In this document: positions 17,566-26,295 of the stretch, in pieces
Layout: each line of letters starts with the position of its first letter
Numbering within the stretch: position 1 is the first letter of the stretch
Assembly: GCA_946623875.1 (NCBI GenBank)
Contig: CAMORO010000006.1
Location: 1-55,584 of the forward strand
Source: an uncultured Lachnospiraceae bacterium
GTDB lineage: Bacteria > Bacillota > Clostridia > Lachnospirales > Lachnospiraceae
DNA length: 55,584 bases
Direction: 5' to 3'
Program-made: the position numbers and the translations under genes
Notes under the pieces: generated by a model
What the model was told of the DNA's origin: nothing
The model's database searches: none
What the model saw: only the letters and a program-made list of their open reading frames with translations

Positions 17566-18051
17566 TCAATCGCTTAAGCTGCATTTCTGTAATGCCAGTG
17601 TACCGGTCCTTGCAACCTCCACAATACTTATCGAGGCTAACATCTGTATCAGCAACGCAGTTCTCTCCGGCGTGTCACAGAGCTGTATGGTCAGCAGATT
17701 CTTACTCATATCCACAATTGAAGCCCCGAGTATTTCACAGATCTCCATGATCTCCCTGCGGGTACTCTTATTGTACTTTACCTTAACAAGGATAAGCTCC
17801 CTGCTGACACTCTCTTCTTCGGCGAAGGTCTTTATCTTGATAACATCGATCTTCTTGTTTAGCTGCTTCTCTATCTGTTCAAGCGTTCCCTGTTCACCTG
17901 ATGACACTATGGTAATACAGCTTACCTTAGGGTCATCGGTTTCTCCCACCGCCAGTGAATCAATATTGAACATACGTCTTGAAAACAGACCGGCCACCTT
18001 AGAAAGCACACCCGATCTGTTCTCAACAAGTACAGAATATAACCTTTTCAT
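17566..18051 (-). CDS. ilvN: Acetolactate synthase small subunit, copy 2 (divergent)
   Basis: This second small subunit of 161 residues has the same ACT plus ALS_ss plan (LYSVLVENRSGVLSKVAGLFSRR; RELILVKVKYNKSTRR) but is clearly diverged from the adjacent copy. In the effector loop the Gly of the RRGYN form is Met (RRMFNIDS), which could change valine sensing. The ATG at 18051, with GGTGG upstream, fits the family better than one at 18081. It lies 47 bp downstream of ilvB, so it is the copy most directly linked to that gene. Confidence 0.9.
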   Translation of the reverse strand: MKRLYSVLVENRSGVLSKVAGLFSRRMFNIDSLAVGETDDPKVSCITIVSSGEQGTLEQIEKQLNKKIDVIKIKTFAEEESVSRELILVKVKYNKSTRREIMEICEILGASIVDMSKNLLTIQLCDTPERTALLIQMLASISIVEVARTGTLALQKCSLSD

Positions 18052-18098
18052 TTTACAACCACCATAATCAGTATTTGGCAACCACCGGAACAGTTACC

Positions 18099-19715
18099 TT
18101 ATTTCACCACATCAAGCGGGTCTATCATGACTTCCATAAGAGCCGGATCCTTAATGCTCAGGAACTCATCGATCACCTCATCTGCGTTTGACATATTCTC
18201 AAGCTTAAAGAAAGGAATATCGTAAGCCGATGCAAGCTTCCCGAAATCAGGCGAACCCGAAAGATCGACCACCGAATAATGGCCCTTATAGGTCTTGTAC
18301 TGATACTCCCTGACAAGCCCGAGATATCCGTTATGGAATATGATTATCTTAACGGGAAGACCATGCTGCTGCATAGTCGCCAGTTCCATCATGGACATCT
18401 GAAAAGAGCCGTCGCCGCATACAGCCACTATCTGTCTGTCGCGTGCTGCCGCCCTTGCGCCGATCGCAGCGGGTATGGAATAACCCATCGTTCCCATTCC
18501 GCCCGAAGTCAGAAATCTTCCGTTCTTAACCTTATGGTAACCGCAGGACCACATCTGGTTCTGCCCTACATCAGCAACATAAACGGCATCATCATTAAGC
18601 TTGTCCGAAAGCATTTCAATAAACCTTGCGGGATCCACATATTCCTCCCTTGGGGGCTTGCGTTCCGGTTCATTTCTCTTATATTCGTTAAGCCGTTCGA
18701 TCCAATCGTCGATATCACAACGGATCTCGTATTTCTCCATATCCTTAAGAATGGTCTTAATATCTCCGACCAAAGGTATATGCGAGCCTACATTCTTGCC
18801 AATCTCAGCAGGATCAACGTCTATGTGTACAAGGACGGTATTGTCCATTGTAAGATCCGGCTGCGATATTGCCCTGTCCGCAACCCTGGCACCGATCATT
18901 ATAATGAGGTCGGATTCATTCATGGCACGGTTTGCATATGACTTGCCGTTATTTCCGACCATTCCGAAATACAGCGGATCATCCGTTGGCATTACACCGA
19001 TACCCATCAGGGTACTTACAACGGGAATATTGCACCTGTGAGCAAAATCACGCAATTCATGCGCTCCCTCACTCAGCAGTACTCCTCCGCCCGCACATAT
19101 GATGGGACGTTCCGCTCTGGATATCGCCTTGATAACCTTCTTTATCTGAACAACATGTCCCTTTACGGTAGGTTTATACGTTCTCAGGTATACCTCTTGC
19201 GGATAAACAAATTTGGATATCGCTGCATTCTGAATATCAATAGGCACATCTATCAGCACGGGGCCTTTGCGACCCGTTGATGCAATATGGAATGCCTCCC
19301 TGAATATCCTCGGTATATCTTCGACATCCTTTACAAGATAGCTGTATTTAACAAAGGACTCAACTGCACCCGTTATATCAGCTTCCTGAAAAACATCGGA
19401 ACCAAGCTGTTTGGAATCAACCTGTCCTGTTATACATACTATCGGTATCGAATCGGCATACGCCGTTGCTATTCCCGTGATAAGATTGGTTGCGCCCGGA
19501 CCCGAAGTGGCAATACACACTCCCACGTTTCCGCTGATCCTGGCATATCCGTTGGCCATATGCGCAGCATTCTGCTCTGTTCTGACAAGGACTCTGTCAA
19601 TATCCACTGCCAGCATACTGTTAAAAAACGGACATATGGCAACGCCCGGATAGCCAAACACAACCTTCACCTGCTCTTCAAGCAGGCATCTGGCCATTGC
19701 ATCTGCACCTAACAT
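18099..19715 (-). CDS. ilvB: Acetolactate synthase large subunit
   Basis: This 538-residue thiamine-diphosphate enzyme joins pyruvate with pyruvate or 2-oxobutyrate. Catalytic Glu47 is in RTEQNAAHMANGYAR (most family members have HEQ). The ThDP motif is GDGSFQMSMMEL ending in FHNGYLGLVREYQYK. The FAD/central domain is present. Residues near the N-terminus (GYPGVAICPFFNSM in place of GYPGGAILPxYDAL) mark a divergent branch, though the oxidase-like absence of key acids is not seen. An AGGAAGG-type site lies upstream. It heads the ilv genes, 45 bp after the coiled-coil gene. Confidence 0.93.
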   Translation of the reverse strand: MLGADAMARCLLEEQVKVVFGYPGVAICPFFNSMLAVDIDRVLVRTEQNAAHMANGYARISGNVGVCIATSGPGATNLITGIATAYADSIPIVCITGQVDSKQLGSDVFQEADITGAVESFVKYSYLVKDVEDIPRIFREAFHIASTGRKGPVLIDVPIDIQNAAISKFVYPQEVYLRTYKPTVKGHVVQIKKVIKAISRAERPIICAGGGVLLSEGAHELRDFAHRCNIPVVSTLMGIGVMPTDDPLYFGMVGNNGKSYANRAMNESDLIIMIGARVADRAISQPDLTMDNTVLVHIDVDPAEIGKNVGSHIPLVGDIKTILKDMEKYEIRCDIDDWIERLNEYKRNEPERKPPREEYVDPARFIEMLSDKLNDDAVYVADVGQNQMWSCGYHKVKNGRFLTSGGMGTMGYSIPAAIGARAAARDRQIVAVCGDGSFQMSMMELATMQQHGLPVKIIIFHNGYLGLVREYQYKTYKGHYSVVDLSGSPDFGKLASAYDIPFFKLENMSNADEVIDEFLSIKDPALMEVMIDPLDVVK

Positions 19716-19760
19716 ATTAATCTAAAACCTTCCTAAATCTTTTCTTTGTTTTCAGGACCG

Positions 19761-21026
19761 TCATCGCCTGAACATTCCCGCAAGCGGGGCGACTATCGAA
19801 CTGAGATCCGATATGGCCTCATTTAATGATTTTATATCAATTTCGGTTATGGTCTGTAAAGCATCGCCCATGTTCTTCTCACTGGACACAACGAGATTAT
19901 CAACATCCTGCAGCATCGCAGTTATATCGGTATCGGCAAGCTCATTGGTAACTTCGGTAAGATTCTTTACAACAGGCTGTACATCAGTCAGCACATCATT
20001 TGCCTGAACGATGGCTTCATTAGCCTGAGCAATTGCAACATTGGCCTGATCAAGGGCTTCGGTAGCCTGACCGATCACAACATTTGACTGAGCGATTATA
20101 TCGTTTACCTTAGGCAGAAGATCAAACAGAGCACTTACAACGGAAATAACAAGGAAGAGCGCTACGATTGAGGTGAACAGCGCAAAATAAACCTGAAGCT
20201 TGGTGTAATAAAGCTTTCTGTCGTTCTTGTTTCTGACATCCATAAGGAGAGCAGCAAGAACCTTCATGTCATCGTCCTTGATCTCATCCAGTAAATCCTT
20301 GTCATTGGCAAGTCGCTGCTTCTTGTTTAAATTCTTTGCATTCTTTGTTAACAGTTCTTCAATTCTTGGGTTATTCTTATTATTTTCCACGATAATCTCC
20401 TTTACAGCCGCTGTGATAGCGTCTGCTTCCTCCTTTTCAGATTTAATATTGGAATTAACAGCTTCTTCACCCTTATTAACTGTTTTCTCTACCGTTTCCC
20501 CGGCGGTATCGATTTCTTTTTTCACCTCATCCTTTGCTTCCGCAACCGCAGCCTCACCCTTATCCTCTGCTTCTGTTACGGTTTCTTCGGCCTTTTCCAC
20601 GGCCTTCTCAACTTCTGCCTCTGCCTTCTCTTCGGCTTTTGTCACTTCTGCCTCTGCCTTCTCTTCGGCTTTTGTCACTTCCGCTTCTGCCTTCTCTTCG
20701 GCCTTTTCAATTTCCGCTTCTGCCTTCTCTTCGGTTTCTGCCACGGTAAGCTCTGCTTTTTCTTCGGCTTTTTCAGCGGCGATCTCAGCCTTCTCTTCAG
20801 CCTTCGTCACAGCTTCCTGTGCCTGCTCTTTTGCTTCACCGACGGCATCTTCTGCCCGCTCCTTTGCTTCCGATACGGCATCCCTGACTTCTTCCACTGC
20901 CTTTTCGGCCTTGTCAGCAGTCCCGGCAACAGCTTCCGATGCTTCCGTTACGGCATTTCCGGCCGTATCTACAGCTTCATTGACAGCATCTGCATTTTGA
21001 TAAGAATGCTTCCTTCGTTTTGCCAT
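19761..21026 (-). CDS. Membrane-anchored coiled-coil protein with 11-residue repeats
   Basis: This 421-residue protein of unknown family has residues 10-200 almost wholly made of Ala, Glu, Lys and Val in an 11-residue period (KAEEKAEAEVT and variants). That periodicity is typical of amphipathic or right-handed coiled helices, as in LEA and apolipoprotein-like proteins. A charged segment (about 210-275) precedes one membrane helix (YFALFTSIVALFLVISVVSA, about 280-300). After it comes a second helical part with Ala/Asn/Gln-rich heptad-like repeats (QATEALDQANVAIAQANEAI), similar to chemoreceptor or MCE-partner coils. The two halves would lie on opposite sides of the membrane. It sits between metH and ilvB. 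Confidence 0.7.
   Translation of the reverse strand: MAKRRKHSYQNADAVNEAVDTAGNAVTEASEAVAGTADKAEKAVEEVRDAVSEAKERAEDAVGEAKEQAQEAVTKAEEKAEIAAEKAEEKAELTVAETEEKAEAEIEKAEEKAEAEVTKAEEKAEAEVTKAEEKAEAEVEKAVEKAEETVTEAEDKGEAAVAEAKDEVKKEIDTAGETVEKTVNKGEEAVNSNIKSEKEEADAITAAVKEIIVENNKNNPRIEELLTKNAKNLNKKQRLANDKDLLDEIKDDDMKVLAALLMDVRNKNDRKLYYTKLQVYFALFTSIVALFLVISVVSALFDLLPKVNDIIAQSNVVIGQATEALDQANVAIAQANEAIVQANDVLTDVQPVVKNLTEVTNELADTDITAMLQDVDNLVVSSEKNMGDALQTITEIDIKSLNEAISDLSSIVAPLAGMFRR
20600..20740 (-). repeat. 33-bp tandem repeats coding for 11-residue units
   Basis: Inside the coiled-coil gene, a 33-bp unit (containing CTTCTCTTCGGC on the plus strand) is repeated several times nearly perfectly, most clearly between 20614 and 20730. 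The unit is a whole number of codons, so gain or loss keeps the frame. Expect length variation between strains. Confidence 0.75.
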
Positions 21027-21083
21027 AACCTTTCTCCTTTTTTTATTTTAAAATCCGGTGCATATATGTAAATATATACCGGG

Positions 21084-23606
21084 TTAATTGGAACCATATG
21101 TTTCAATGAGCCTTGTTGCAAGCTTTACGGCTTCCTGTGCATCCTTACTGTATCCCGATGCACTTATCTCATCTGCATAATCCTGTGTAATGACCGCACC
21201 TCCGATCATAACCTGCGCCCTGACTCCTTCTTCTCTTGCATATCTTATAACTTCGCGCATTTCCTGCATTGTAGTTGTCATAAGAGCCGAAAGGGCTATT
21301 ATATCAGCATCCGTCTCCCTGGCTTTTCTTACAATATCCTCCTTGGATACATCCTTTCCGAGATCATATACTTCGAAACCGTAGTTCTTGAGCATCAGGG
21401 CGACGAGATTCTTCCCTATATCGTGTATATCGCCTTTGACGGTAGCAATTACTATCCTGGCTTTTGTTTTATTCTCTCCCCCGCTCTTAAGGAAAGGTTC
21501 GAGATAATCGATAGCCATCCTCATTGCTTCGGCGCTTGCTATAAGCTGCGGAAGAAAATACCTTCCCGTTTCAAACAGCTTACCAACCTCATTTATTCCG
21601 GGAAGCAGGCTTCCGTTCAATATGTCTTCAGCACTTCTCCCTTCCTTAAGCGCCTGTCCGGTATACTCGACAATGTTTAACTTATTTCCGGTAAGCACGG
21701 ACTTTTTGATAATATCTGCTTTGTCTTCCTCTGTCCGGGAAGAGCCGGCCCCGTCAGTTGATTTTTTTTTTGATACTTCCTGTCCGTCCGCTGCCTTAAT
21801 ACTTATGGTTCCCATGGGAGCCATGTCGGGATATTGTTCCTTAAGGAAGTTAATATACTCAATGTAGCGCAGATCGGCTCCCTCTTTATTCAAAAGCATA
21901 TCCGTTGCGAATGCTCCCGCAACAAGCTGATGTTGCGAAGGATTGGATATGGCCATTGTAAGGCCGTTCTGTATCGCCAGATTCAAAAATGCCGAATTAA
22001 CGTTGGATCTTTCGGGAAGTCCGAATGAAATATTGGACAATCCCACTATCGTCGGCAGCTTAAGTTCCTCCTTGCAGTAACGTATGGTCTCAAGTGTCTC
22101 AACGGCGGCATTCTTATTTGCACCTACCGTCGCCACAAGACCGTCCACCACAATATCGTTTCGCGAAATGCCAAGCTCACCGGCTCTTTTCAGTATTTTA
22201 TCTATAATATCCTTCTTCTCCTCAAGCGATTTCGGAAGACCCTCATCCGACAGAGGTAAAAGGATAAACATCGCACCGTATTTCTTCGCGATCGGCAGAA
22301 GGTTGTCGAACTTAACCTTTTCGTAGGATATCGAATTGATGAGTGCCCTGCCCGGATAACGTCTGAGTGCCTGTTCGATAACCTCGATATGGCTCGAATC
22401 GATCACAAGCGGCAGTGAAACATGAGTAGTTACCTCATCTATTGTTTTCAGCATGGTATCAAGCTCGTCAATACCACTCATCCCTACATTAATATCAAGA
22501 AGATCCGCCTTGTTCTCATCCTGCGATACCGCAAAATCATGTATCATTTCAAAGGAACCGTTCCTAAGCTCCTCCTGAAGCTTCTTTTTACCTGTGGGAT
22601 TGATCCTCTCTCCCACGATCATGAACTTCGAATCAAGATTGAAACATACGGTTCTTTTCTCGGACGAAAGATATCTAATGTTATCGTCCCTTTTATGCAT
22701 TACCGGTTTCATTCCGGCTGTTATCTCGTGAAGCTTTCTTATATGCTCCGGTGTCGTACCGCAGCACCCTCCTATGATCGAAGCACCCGCCTCGATAAGC
22801 GGAAGCATCTGCTTCGCGAAGTCATCCGGAGTAAGATCGTATACGGTATTACCCTCGCTGTCCACACCGGGCATCCCTGCATTAGGTTTGGCTATGACCG
22901 GTATGTCCGCTATCGATGCCATAGATGAGATAACGGTAGACATTTTATCCGGTCCCGTGGAACAGTTGGTTCCCACCGCTGAAGCCCCGAGGCTCTGCAG
23001 TACGGCCATTGCCGTCATACCGTCCGTACCAAAAAGAGTACGTCCGTTTTCTTCAAAGGTGAGGGAACACAACACCGGAAGTTCACAGGTCTCGCGGGCT
23101 GCAATAACGGCTGCTCTTGTTTCCTGGAGTGATGTCATCGTCTCAACAATAATAAGATCCGCTCCCGCAGCAACGCAGTGATCAAGCTGTTCCCTGTAAA
23201 CATCAACCAGCTCTTCGAAATCAAGAGTGCCCATCGGCTTAAGCTGACGTCCCGTCATTGTAAGATCTGCGGCAACATAGCATTTCCGTTCGGAATTTGC
23301 CCCTATATATCGATCCCTTGCTTCCCTTGATATGGCAACAAGCTCACTGTTGATCTCACGCACCCTCTCTTCAAGTCCATACTCGGCCAGCTTGATCCTG
23401 TTAGCAGTAAAAGTAGGCGCCAACACTATATTGGTGCCCGCTTCAAAATATTCAAGCTGAAGCTGTATCATGATCTCACGGTTGTCAATGATCCATGTTT
23501 CGGGGCACACACCCTTGGGCATTCCGCGTTTCATAAGATTCGAACCGGTAGCCCCGTCGAGATAGATCAACCCTGAGCTAAATTGTCTGAACTCTTCCCT
23601 CGTCAT
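21084..23606 (-). CDS. metH: Cobalamin-dependent methionine synthase, no reactivation domain
   Basis: This 840-residue protein transfers a methyl group from methyltetrahydrofolate via cobalamin to homocysteine. Domains in order are the homocysteine-binding barrel with zinc cysteines (GTNCSTG at about 215 and GGCCGTTPEH at about 281-282), the pterin-binding barrel (MIVGERINPTGKKKL, about 325-590), and the helical cap plus B12-binding Rossmann domain with DIHDIGKNL (about 730) supplying the cobalt-ligating His. The protein ends there: the S-adenosylmethionine-binding reactivation domain of E. coli MetH is absent, as in many anaerobes. The ATG at 23606 is preferred to a TTG at 23618. It follows topB by about 90 bp, with no S-box leader. 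Confidence 0.93.
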   Translation of the reverse strand: MTREEFRQFSSGLIYLDGATGSNLMKRGMPKGVCPETWIIDNREIMIQLQLEYFEAGTNIVLAPTFTANRIKLAEYGLEERVREINSELVAISREARDRYIGANSERKCYVAADLTMTGRQLKPMGTLDFEELVDVYREQLDHCVAAGADLIIVETMTSLQETRAAVIAARETCELPVLCSLTFEENGRTLFGTDGMTAMAVLQSLGASAVGTNCSTGPDKMSTVISSMASIADIPVIAKPNAGMPGVDSEGNTVYDLTPDDFAKQMLPLIEAGASIIGGCCGTTPEHIRKLHEITAGMKPVMHKRDDNIRYLSSEKRTVCFNLDSKFMIVGERINPTGKKKLQEELRNGSFEMIHDFAVSQDENKADLLDINVGMSGIDELDTMLKTIDEVTTHVSLPLVIDSSHIEVIEQALRRYPGRALINSISYEKVKFDNLLPIAKKYGAMFILLPLSDEGLPKSLEEKKDIIDKILKRAGELGISRNDIVVDGLVATVGANKNAAVETLETIRYCKEELKLPTIVGLSNISFGLPERSNVNSAFLNLAIQNGLTMAISNPSQHQLVAGAFATDMLLNKEGADLRYIEYINFLKEQYPDMAPMGTISIKAADGQEVSKKKSTDGAGSSRTEEDKADIIKKSVLTGNKLNIVEYTGQALKEGRSAEDILNGSLLPGINEVGKLFETGRYFLPQLIASAEAMRMAIDYLEPFLKSGGENKTKARIVIATVKGDIHDIGKNLVALMLKNYGFEVYDLGKDVSKEDIVRKARETDADIIALSALMTTTMQEMREVIRYAREEGVRAQVMIGGAVITQDYADEISASGYSKDAQEAVKLATRLIETYGSN

Positions 23607-23693
23607 AAGCAATTCCAAATCAAGTCAAATTATATTTTATCACAAAATTCAAGTATTGTATTCAATAGAATGAAAATTTATTGAATTTTTTGT

Positions 23694-26276
23694 TCATTTG
23701 TTATCAAAATCAAAACCAAGACCGGTAACCTTACCGTTTTCATCCCTGTTCAGCTTAAGCCTCGCATCAAATGTCTTGCCGGTTTTTGACACAAAACCTG
23801 TGATCATATCAGTAATTCCGTTATTTACAAGAGCGGTCAGTTCCTCTTCACTCACTTTATGCGAAAGCACATTCCCAACCGAGAACTTACATCCGTCACT
23901 CTTCTCTCTTAAATAATTACCGCATTCAAAACCGCCGAATCTGTTTGTAACTATATTACCGGAACACATCGGACATTTCAGACCTTCGATCACTTTGGGA
24001 GTAAACTGCCCGAAATCAAATACTGTCCTGAATTTCCCGTTCTCATCCTTTTCAAGCTTAAGGGCAGCGTTGAACTTTTTCTTCTTTGAACTGGTAAATC
24101 CTTCAATAACACCTGTCTTACCATCATTTACCAGTTTGGCAAGCTCCTCTTCGCTTATCAGAACGCCGGCTATCTTACCGACACAGAAATCACATTTATT
24201 CTCTTTATCCCAGTAATTGCTGCATCCGTATCCAAAGGTTGTGGTTGTAAGTTCCCCGCCACATTTCGGACATTTGATTCCCAGAGGCTTGCGCGTGGCC
24301 GCACCCTTGCTTCCTTTGCCCGTAAAAGGATTGATCCTTCCGGCCAGTGCAGTAAGCATATCACCCTTTATCATACGTTCGGTTTCACGCCGTATATAAT
24401 CCTCAAGCTTAACACGGTATTCACCGGCGTCGACAGTTCCGTTTATTATTCCTTCGAGTCCCTTTTCCCAGTTCGCTGTCATCTCGGGATTCAAAAGAGA
24501 CGGAACATTCATATCGACAACTTCGAAGACCATTTCCCCAAGCTTCTCGGGGGTAAGGATCAGCGTCTTCTTATTTTCGTTCAGATAACCTATATCAACC
24601 AGCTTCTTGATTATCTGCCCTCTTGTTGCGGATGTTCCTATACCGGTCTTCTTTATCTGCTCTCTTAGTTCCTCGTCTTCAATAAGATTACCCGCGTTTT
24701 CCATCGCAAGCATCATTGTTCCCGCTGTGTATCTCTTGGGAGGAGAAGTCTTGCCCTCCTTGATCTCGAAGGAATCAACCGTAGCGGTATCCCCCTTCTT
24801 AAGCCTGCTTATCGTGTCAAGAATACTCTTCTTGCCGGACTCGGAAATATCATCCTGCTCATCTTCCTTCTGTTTGGCAACGCCTGCTATTTCCATATAG
24901 CCCTTCTTCGATAATATCTTGGCAGTCGAAAAAAGCTTCTCTTTATCGATGGATACGGTCATTTTGACCGAAACATACTCCGCAGGCGGATAGAATATAC
25001 TGAGGAAACGCCTCACGATAAGGTCATAAACCTTCCTCTGTATATCGGAAAGGCTGTTCAGATCTCTTGTATATCCGGTCGGGATTATGGCATAATGATC
25101 CGTCACATCCGCATCCTTGACATACTGAGTCTTCTCAAGCCCCGTATACAGCTTATCGCCGAGTATCTTCTGTACAAACATGGCTGTAGGCTCATAGTTC
25201 AAAAGACCTTTTAAATTCTTATCTATCTCCTTGGTAACCGCAGTTGTTAACACTCTCGCATCCGTACGCGGATATGTTGTAAGCTTGCGTTCATAGAGAT
25301 CCTGTGCTATCTGCAGCGTTGAATTGGGATTGATCTTATATCTTTTTGCACACTCCGCTGACAGCTCTGTTATATTGAATAACAGCGGCGGTTTTTTCCG
25401 GGATGTACTCTTATCTACGGATTCGACAAGGGCTGTCTTACCGCCAAGCTGCTTTATCAGCTCATCCGCATCTTCCTTTTTCTTAAAGCCGTTTTCCTTA
25501 TAAAGCAGCGGACTGTTAAAATATTTCGAACCTTCAACGGCTTTCCATTCCGCGGGGATCTTATCCTCTGTCAGGTTGCCTATTACCCGGTAGAAGGGAG
25601 TCTCGGTGAAGTTCCTTATCTCTCTCTCCCTGTAAACAACCATTCCGAGAACGCAGGTCATCACACGTCCGACTGCGATAGCGGCATATTTCTTGGTTGC
25701 AGCCGCATCATTAATAAGCCTGCCATACTTAAGTGACAGTACCCTCGAAAAATTGATACCGAGCGCATAATCCTCAATGGTGCGCATGATACCGGATTTA
25801 CCGAGATTCTCGTACTCACTCATTGCCTTGGCTTCTTTAATGCCCTTAAGGATCTCCTCGTCTGTCTGGGAATCGATCCAGACGCGAAGCTCCTGCATCC
25901 CGTCACGGACACCACCGTAATTGCGGATGTTTTCCTCTATGGTCTGACCTTCCTTCCCGGAGTCACCTGCCCAGTAAACGGTATCCACATCATTTCTCTG
26001 GAGAAGATCGTGAACTATTCCGTATTGCTTCGCAAAAGGCTTAAGAACACCATATTTGTATTCCTCGGGAAGAAACGGAAGATCCTCAAGCCTCCACGAT
26101 TTAAACTTTATATCGTAATCCTCGGGATATAACAGGCCGACTAAATGCCCTACGCACCACGAAATTACATATTCATCATTCTCAATATAGCCATCCCGAT
26201 TACCTTTCACATTAAGCACGCGGGCGAAATCACGCGCAACGGAAGGTTTCTCGGTTATTATAAGCTTCTTTCCCAA
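23694..26276 (-). CDS. topB: DNA topoisomerase III
   Basis: This 860-residue type IA topoisomerase decatenates single-stranded DNA crossings. The Toprim start is KKLIITEKPSVARDFARVL, the WAGDSGKEGQ segment carries the metal-binding residues in place of the usual DxDxEGE, and the active-site Tyr is in LTTYPRTDARVL (about residue 325). The C-terminal 240 residues hold two zinc-ribbon-like repeats (CPKCGGELTTTTFGYGCSNY and CPMCSGNIVTNRFGGFECGN) interleaved with a repeated unit ending in GKTF/KKKF-type strands. It is somewhat longer than the common Firmicute TopB because of that tail. It lies 19 bp after the ATPase gene. Confidence 0.93.
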   Translation of the reverse strand: MGKKLIITEKPSVARDFARVLNVKGNRDGYIENDEYVISWCVGHLVGLLYPEDYDIKFKSWRLEDLPFLPEEYKYGVLKPFAKQYGIVHDLLQRNDVDTVYWAGDSGKEGQTIEENIRNYGGVRDGMQELRVWIDSQTDEEILKGIKEAKAMSEYENLGKSGIMRTIEDYALGINFSRVLSLKYGRLINDAAATKKYAAIAVGRVMTCVLGMVVYREREIRNFTETPFYRVIGNLTEDKIPAEWKAVEGSKYFNSPLLYKENGFKKKEDADELIKQLGGKTALVESVDKSTSRKKPPLLFNITELSAECAKRYKINPNSTLQIAQDLYERKLTTYPRTDARVLTTAVTKEIDKNLKGLLNYEPTAMFVQKILGDKLYTGLEKTQYVKDADVTDHYAIIPTGYTRDLNSLSDIQRKVYDLIVRRFLSIFYPPAEYVSVKMTVSIDKEKLFSTAKILSKKGYMEIAGVAKQKEDEQDDISESGKKSILDTISRLKKGDTATVDSFEIKEGKTSPPKRYTAGTMMLAMENAGNLIEDEELREQIKKTGIGTSATRGQIIKKLVDIGYLNENKKTLILTPEKLGEMVFEVVDMNVPSLLNPEMTANWEKGLEGIINGTVDAGEYRVKLEDYIRRETERMIKGDMLTALAGRINPFTGKGSKGAATRKPLGIKCPKCGGELTTTTFGYGCSNYWDKENKCDFCVGKIAGVLISEEELAKLVNDGKTGVIEGFTSSKKKKFNAALKLEKDENGKFRTVFDFGQFTPKVIEGLKCPMCSGNIVTNRFGGFECGNYLREKSDGCKFSVGNVLSHKVSEEELTALVNNGITDMITGFVSKTGKTFDARLKLNRDENGKVTGLGFDFDNK

Positions 26277-26295
26277 AAGACACCTCTAAACCAAA

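Noticed and set aside
20227-21000. Plus-strand Ser/Ala-rich frame of 257 codons
   Set aside because: Antisense shadow of the 11-residue-repeat gene; no start signals.
23607-23693. SAM riboswitch upstream of metH
   Set aside because: The gap is only about 90 bp, AT-rich, and lacks the S-box core.
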